Assembly (NCBI RefSeq): GCF_022815645.1
Contig: NZ_JALGRO010000006.1
Span: forward strand, 124,001 to 188,000
DNA: 64,000 nt
Source: Curtobacterium sp. VKM Ac-2922
GTDB lineage: Bacteria; Actinomycetota; Actinomycetes; Actinomycetales; Microbacteriaceae
Direction: 5' to 3'
In this document: piece by piece, positions 61,020-64,000 of the stretch
Numbering within the stretch: the stretch's first letter is position 1
Layout: each line of letters starts with the position of its first letter
Translations under genes and position numbers: made by a program
The notes under the pieces: generated by a model
What the model was told of the DNA's origin: nothing
Database searches by the model: none
Seen by the model: only the letters and a program-made list of their open reading frames with translations

Positions 61020-61247
61020 TCAGCGCCGGACGGAGAACACGTCGCCGGGCTGGCAGCCGAGCACCTCGCACAGCCGTGTCAGCGTCGAGAACCGGATCGC
61101 CCTGGCGCGGTTGTTCTTCAGCACGGACAGGTTGACGACGGTGACGCCCACCCGGTCCGCCAGCTCGGTCAGGGTCATCCCCCTGGCGGCGAGCAGGTCG
61201 TCCAGGTGACAGACGACCGCGTGGCCGTCGTCGGTCTCGGGCGGCAT
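61020..61247 (-). CDS. Small XRE/YozG-type HTH regulator
   Basis: A 75-residue protein that is essentially one Cro/CI-type HTH: HLDDLLAARGMTLTELADRV, GVTVVNLSVLKNNRARAI, then RFSTLTRLCEVLGCQPGDVF. This YozG-like class is usually encoded with a DUF2975 membrane protein, as here; the two share one base (TGATG), so they are coupled. A nested dyad rich in ATCGAT upstream of the pair (61888-61931) is the probable operator. Function of the pair is unknown. Confidence 0.87.
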   Translation of the reverse strand: MPPETDDGHAVVCHLDDLLAARGMTLTELADRVGVTVVNLSVLKNNRARAIRFSTLTRLCEVLGCQPGDVFSVRR

Positions 61248-61858
61248 CAGACCAGGCCGGCCTGGTCGCGCACCATCCGCTGCGAGGCGGTCAGCGCGAA
61301 CCGGAAGCAGATCACGAGCAGCAGCCCGAGGTAGACCGGCACGTACGGCGGGTCCAGGACGGGGTCGGGCAGGCGGCCGTCCCATCCCAGTGCGGACACC
61401 ACCCAGTTCCAGCCCATCCGGCGGACGAACGCCGGCACGAACCCGGCGACGACCACCGCGACCGCCAGCACGTCCAGGACCTTCGCCGTGGCGGTGTCGA
61501 ACAGACCGCCCCGTGCGATCCGCCACGCGACGGTGGCGACCAGGCCGATGAGTGCCGCGACGAACACGAGTTCCAGGGCGTCGCCGACGCGGATGTACCC
61601 GATCGCGCCGGCCGGCACGTCGGCGGTCCGGACCAGCAGGGCGAGCTGCTCGGTGCGGACGGTCGCTCCGCCCGGGGGTTGCGGCACGGCGCTGGTCGCA
61701 GCGACGTGCACCGGGACGGTGACGGTGCCGGTGCGGATCGACTCGGCCAGGTCGGCGACGTACCGCCAGACCAGCAGTCCGATGCCGATCACGCAGGCGG
61801 CGACGTACCCCAGGTAGGAGTTCCTGCCACGAGGCGGGTCGTAGACGGGTGTGCTCAT
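61247..61858 (-). CDS. DUF2975 membrane protein
   Basis: A 203-residue protein with four membrane helices: YLGYVAACVIGIGLLVWRYV, ALELVFVAALIGLVATVAWR, VLDVLAVAVVVAGFVPAFVR, and VYLGLLLVICFRFAL. Between helices 1 and 2 is an extracytoplasmic loop of about 60 residues. DUF2975 proteins are found with small HTH regulators throughout Firmicutes and actinobacteria and are thought to form membrane-linked regulatory pairs. GGAGAGGGAA gives a good ribosome site. It is followed directly by its HTH partner. Role unknown. Confidence 0.85.
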   Translation of the reverse strand: MSTPVYDPPRGRNSYLGYVAACVIGIGLLVWRYVADLAESIRTGTVTVPVHVAATSAVPQPPGGATVRTEQLALLVRTADVPAGAIGYIRVGDALELVFVAALIGLVATVAWRIARGGLFDTATAKVLDVLAVAVVVAGFVPAFVRRMGWNWVVSALGWDGRLPDPVLDPPYVPVYLGLLLVICFRFALTASQRMVRDQAGLV

Positions 61859-61887
61859 CGTTCCCTCTCCTGTCGGTCAGCGGCACC

Positions 61888-61931
61888 ATCGATCATCGGT
61901 ACCATCGAATGTCGATACAACGATGATCGAT
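61888..61931. promoter_or_regulatory. Nested dyad operator of the DUF2975-HTH pair
   Basis: ATCGATCATCG (61888-61898) is the exact inverse of CGATGATCGAT (61921-61931). Inside lies a second dyad, ATCGA (61904-61908) and TCGAT (61912-61916). A -35-like TTGTAT overlaps the distal arm on the minus strand. Well placed for autorepression. Confidence 0.65.
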
Positions 61932-61990
61932 ATGTAGCCGCGTGTCAAGGGTCTTGATCTCAACCGATGTCGAGGTGATGGGATCGCGGT

Positions 61991-62644
61991 ATGCGCATCA
62001 CCCAGGTCACGCTCCCCGTCCGCTCCCTCGACACCGTCGCAGCGTGGTGGCGCCCGCTCGGGTTCCCGACGATCCAGGGACCCGACCGCGTGTCCGTCGA
62101 CGTCGGCCACACGCGGGTCCACCACGAGCCCGACCCCGCACTGATCGGCACGCACCACCTGGCGATGACGATCCCCACCGGCACGTTCGACGCCGCCGTG
62201 GCGTGGATCGCCGACCGCGCGCCGGTGCTGTCCCGCGACGGGATCACGGTGTTCGAGGGCCCCGACGGGTGGGACTCCCGCTCCGTCTACTTCGACGGAC
62301 CCGACGGCCAGGTGCTCGAGTTCATCGAACGTCGCGTGCTGCCAGCCGAGCACGTCGGACCGTTCACCGCGGACAGCGTGGTCGGTGTCAGCGAGGTGGG
62401 CGTGGTGGTCGAGGACGTCGTCGCGACCGCACAGCGACTCGCAGACGTCGGCGTCGCTCCCTACGCGGCGCCCCCGACCGCCGGCTTCGGCGCGGTCGGG
62501 GACGTCGACGGGCTGCTGGTCCTGGTGGCGCCGGGCCGGCCGTGGCTGCCGACGACCGACCGCATCGCCGCGGACAGCAGCGTCACGATCGACGTCGGTC
62601 TGCCGCAGCCCGTCGCGTTCGGGGCTGACAAGGTCCTGCGCTGA
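61991..62644 (+). CDS. VOC-family protein
   Basis: A 217-residue vicinal-oxygen-chelate protein. The first module has RITQVTLPVRSLDTVAAWW, HTRVHHEPDPALIGTHHLAM and SVYFDGPDGQVLEFIERR, whose His and Glu suit metal binding. The second half (VSEVGVVVEDVVATAQRLAD, then GDVDGLLVLVAPGR) is a degenerate second module. Members include glyoxalases, dioxygenases and antibiotic resistance proteins; which one this is cannot be told. It is divergent from the DUF2975 gene, with the nested dyad between, and convergent with a membrane-protein gene. Confidence 0.82.
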   Translation: MRITQVTLPVRSLDTVAAWWRPLGFPTIQGPDRVSVDVGHTRVHHEPDPALIGTHHLAMTIPTGTFDAAVAWIADRAPVLSRDGITVFEGPDGWDSRSVYFDGPDGQVLEFIERRVLPAEHVGPFTADSVVGVSEVGVVVEDVVATAQRLADVGVAPYAAPPTAGFGAVGDVDGLLVLVAPGRPWLPTTDRIAADSSVTIDVGLPQPVAFGADKVLR

Positions 62645-62653
62645 ACCAGTCCG

Positions 62654-63142
62654 TCAGCGCTCGGTGTCCTCGGTGATGCGCTCGCCGGTCTCCGGGTCCC
62701 ACCCGAGGGTCTTCGGCTCGACGCGGCGCGGACGGCGCTCGGCCTTCGGGAACCACCCGCGCGCCGAGGGCAGGTAGCTCAGCACGGCGGCGACGGCCAG
62801 CGCGATCGGTTCGAGGACGGCCCAGTCCGGCGGAGTGGTCACCAACCCGATGAGCGTCGACACCAGGCCCAGTCCGGCGATGATCGCCAACCACAGCCGC
62901 GCGGTCCCCGAGCCGCGCCACATCCGCAGCGCCAGCCACCCGAAGAACAGCGTCAGAGCCAGGAACAGGACACCACCCACGACGGTGGCGACGAGCAGGC
63001 CCGTGTCCTCGGTGCCCAGGCTGACGAGCAGCCGTGGCACACCGACGGCCAGGCGGACGACCGTCTCAACCCACCAGATCGCCGCCGCGATCGTGACGAC
63101 CGTCGGGCGTGCCGTCGTTGTCGGTGCTGCCTGCGTGCTCAT
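62654..63142 (-). CDS. Small integral membrane protein
   Basis: A 162-residue protein with four hydrophobic helices (TVVTIAAAIWWVETVVRLAV, VATVVGGVLFLALTLFFGWL, LWLAIIAGLGLVSTLIGLVT, VLEPIALAVAAVLSYLP) and a basic tail containing RVEPKTLGWDPETGERITED. That tail sequence, WDPETGE, recurs in many actinobacterial membrane proteins of unknown function. No family is assigned. It is 10 bp from the convergent VOC gene and 72 bp downstream of the MBL gene, past a terminator. Confidence 0.72.
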   Translation of the reverse strand: MSTQAAPTTTARPTVVTIAAAIWWVETVVRLAVGVPRLLVSLGTEDTGLLVATVVGGVLFLALTLFFGWLALRMWRGSGTARLWLAIIAGLGLVSTLIGLVTTPPDWAVLEPIALAVAAVLSYLPSARGWFPKAERRPRRVEPKTLGWDPETGERITEDTER

Positions 63143-63162
63143 GACTGCACCATGGCACCAGC

Positions 63163-63194
63163 GGAGGCCCGTTGCCAAGCGACACCGGGCCTCC
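63163..63194 (-). terminator. Terminator after the MBL hydrolase gene
   Basis: GGAGGCCCG (63163-63171) pairs with CGGGCCTCC (63186-63194), 20 bases past the MBL stop on the minus strand. Confidence 0.65.
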
Positions 63195-63213
63195 AGTCCT
63201 GGGGACGGCCGCG

Positions 63214-63849
63214 TCAGAGTGCGATGGTCTCGCCGTCCGCCAGCGTCACCAGCTCGGTCCCCGTGAGCTGCTGCGCGAACTGGGCGAACGAGCCCTTGCC
63301 CGCATCGCTGAGCATCAGGTCGTGGATCTGCACCGCGCGGGACGGGTGGACGGCGCGGACGAAGTCGACGAGCTCGCCGAGTTTCGCCCACGGGCCCGAC
63401 GTGGGGACCAGCAGGGTCTCGACCGCGACCTCGGGGACGAAGTACGCGTCGCCCGGGTGGTACACGGCGCCGTCGACCACGAAGCCGACGTTGCTCATGA
63501 GCGGGATGTCCGCGTGGATGACCGCGTGGTCGCCGCCGACGACCTGCACCGAGAAGCCGGCCGCGTCGAACGTGTCGCCCGGGGCGACGGTCGTGACCCG
63601 GCCGTCGTGGTCGCCGAGCGCCTGGGTGACGCTCGCCGGTGCCCAGACGCGCAGCTCGGGCTGGGCGTCGAGCGCGGCGGTCAGCACGTCGGCATCCAGG
63701 TGGTCCGGGTGGTCGTGGGTGACCAGGACCGCGGTGGTGCCGGCGACCAGGTCCGCGGAGTTCGGCGTGTAGGCGCCCGGGTCGATCACGAGGGTGGTGT
63801 CGTCCTTGGTGAGCACGACGGTGGCGTGGGTGTACTTCGTGAGGTCCAT
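63214..63849 (-). CDS. MBL-fold metallo-hydrolase
   Basis: A 211-residue UlaG-like metallo-beta-lactamase-fold protein. The metal motif THDHPDHLD supplies His and Asp ligands; further ligands lie in VGGDHAVIHADI and YHPGDAYF, and a late His in VQIHDLMLSDAG. It starts KYTHATVVLTKDDTTLVIDP, typical of the family. Substrate unknown; relatives act on lactones, phosphodiesters or nucleic acids. ATG 63849 follows CAGAAT (complement of 63857-63862) by 7 nt, another leaderless-type start. Confidence 0.87.
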   Translation of the reverse strand: MDLTKYTHATVVLTKDDTTLVIDPGAYTPNSADLVAGTTAVLVTHDHPDHLDADVLTAALDAQPELRVWAPASVTQALGDHDGRVTTVAPGDTFDAAGFSVQVVGGDHAVIHADIPLMSNVGFVVDGAVYHPGDAYFVPEVAVETLLVPTSGPWAKLGELVDFVRAVHPSRAVQIHDLMLSDAGKGSFAQFAQQLTGTELVTLADGETIAL

Positions 63850-63880
63850 GCAGACGATTCTGCGCCTCCGTCCTCGGAAC

Positions 63881-64000
63881 TCAGGACGAGCGGCGCAGGG
63901 TGTGCCGTGGGTACTCGCCGAAGCGGCTGGCGTACTCGGCCGAGAACCGCCCCATGTGCGTGAACCCCCAGCGGCGCGCGACCTCGGCCACCGAGGACTC
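63881..64000 (-). CDS. C-terminal fragment of an AraC-family regulator
   Basis: The last 39 codons of a minus-strand gene cut by the window edge. The translation, [20 protein letters not shown] then [18 protein letters not shown], is the second HTH of AraC/XylS proteins, including the conserved GF...F...Y...FG..P pattern. Everything upstream is outside the window, so its sensor domain and target are unknown. Convergence or operon status with the MBL gene cannot be judged. Confidence 0.8.
   Translation of the reverse strand, partial: ESSVAEVARRWGFTHMGRFSAEYASRFGEYPRHTLRRSS

Overview
The window is very GC-rich, gene-dense actinobacterial chromosome, read from codon use, short or overlapping gene junctions, GTG starts, and families typical of Microbacteriaceae: a complete mevalonate cluster, a DUF7882 protein, actinobacterial holin-X, and an RCK_C-tailed RimK. 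A Curtobacterium-like organism is the best guess, by inference from gene content only. I see no rRNA, tRNA, CRISPR array, insertion sequence or prophage. About 58 protein genes are supported, one cut by the right edge.

Layout. 1-4380: two toxin-antitoxin-like pairs (HTH protein plus zeta-type kinase; HTH protein plus PIN nuclease) flank a divergent EamA exporter/LysR pair. 4415-13429: fructosamine-kinase-family protein, a family 39 glycosyltransferase coupled to an OmpR-type two-component system, a secreted protein, a LuxR-type regulator, and a GT2-GtrA glycosyltransferase. 13820-21213: an oversized glutamate-synthase large subunit translationally coupled to a CysJ-like diflavin reductase, where a GltD-type small subunit would be expected. 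21450-27252: DUF7882 protein and a five-gene mevalonate operon (mvk-mvaD-pmk-mvaA-mvaS). 27344-36821: transporters, hydrolase, an OhrR/Ohr peroxide-stress operon, ClC channel with MarR regulator, sugar porter, NmrA-like reductase. 36970-41725: oleA-oleBC-oleD, a coupled pathway for head-to-head hydrocarbon (olefin) synthesis. 41904-51463: LysM lipoprotein, pgi, nitronate monooxygenase-like enzyme, divergent rimK/rimB-like pair, an ECF sigma operon and small envelope or stress genes. 51621-60976: permease, two DUF1989 proteins, biotin-dependent urea/guanidine carboxylase, allophanate hydrolase and a TetR regulator, which together read as a guanidine (or urea) nitrogen-assimilation operon. 61020-64000: XRE-type HTH/DUF2975 pair, VOC protein, membrane protein, MBL hydrolase and the tail of an AraC-type regulator.

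Three cross-cutting patterns stand out. First, at least a dozen genes have a TANNNT- or CAGGAT-like hexamer ending 6-7 nt before the start codon, the geometry of leaderless transcription. Second, short direct or tandem duplications repeatedly include or abut stop codons (antitoxin/zeta, lipoprotein, holin-X, atzF), and a dispersed GTGCGAGG-rich element begins at the stop codons of two genes. Third, several genes carry clean inverted-repeat operators next to their own regulators (ClC/MarR, OhrR, DUF2975/HTH, EamA/LysR, antitoxin/PIN). The GltB-diflavin pair is the best candidate for an undescribed enzyme system.
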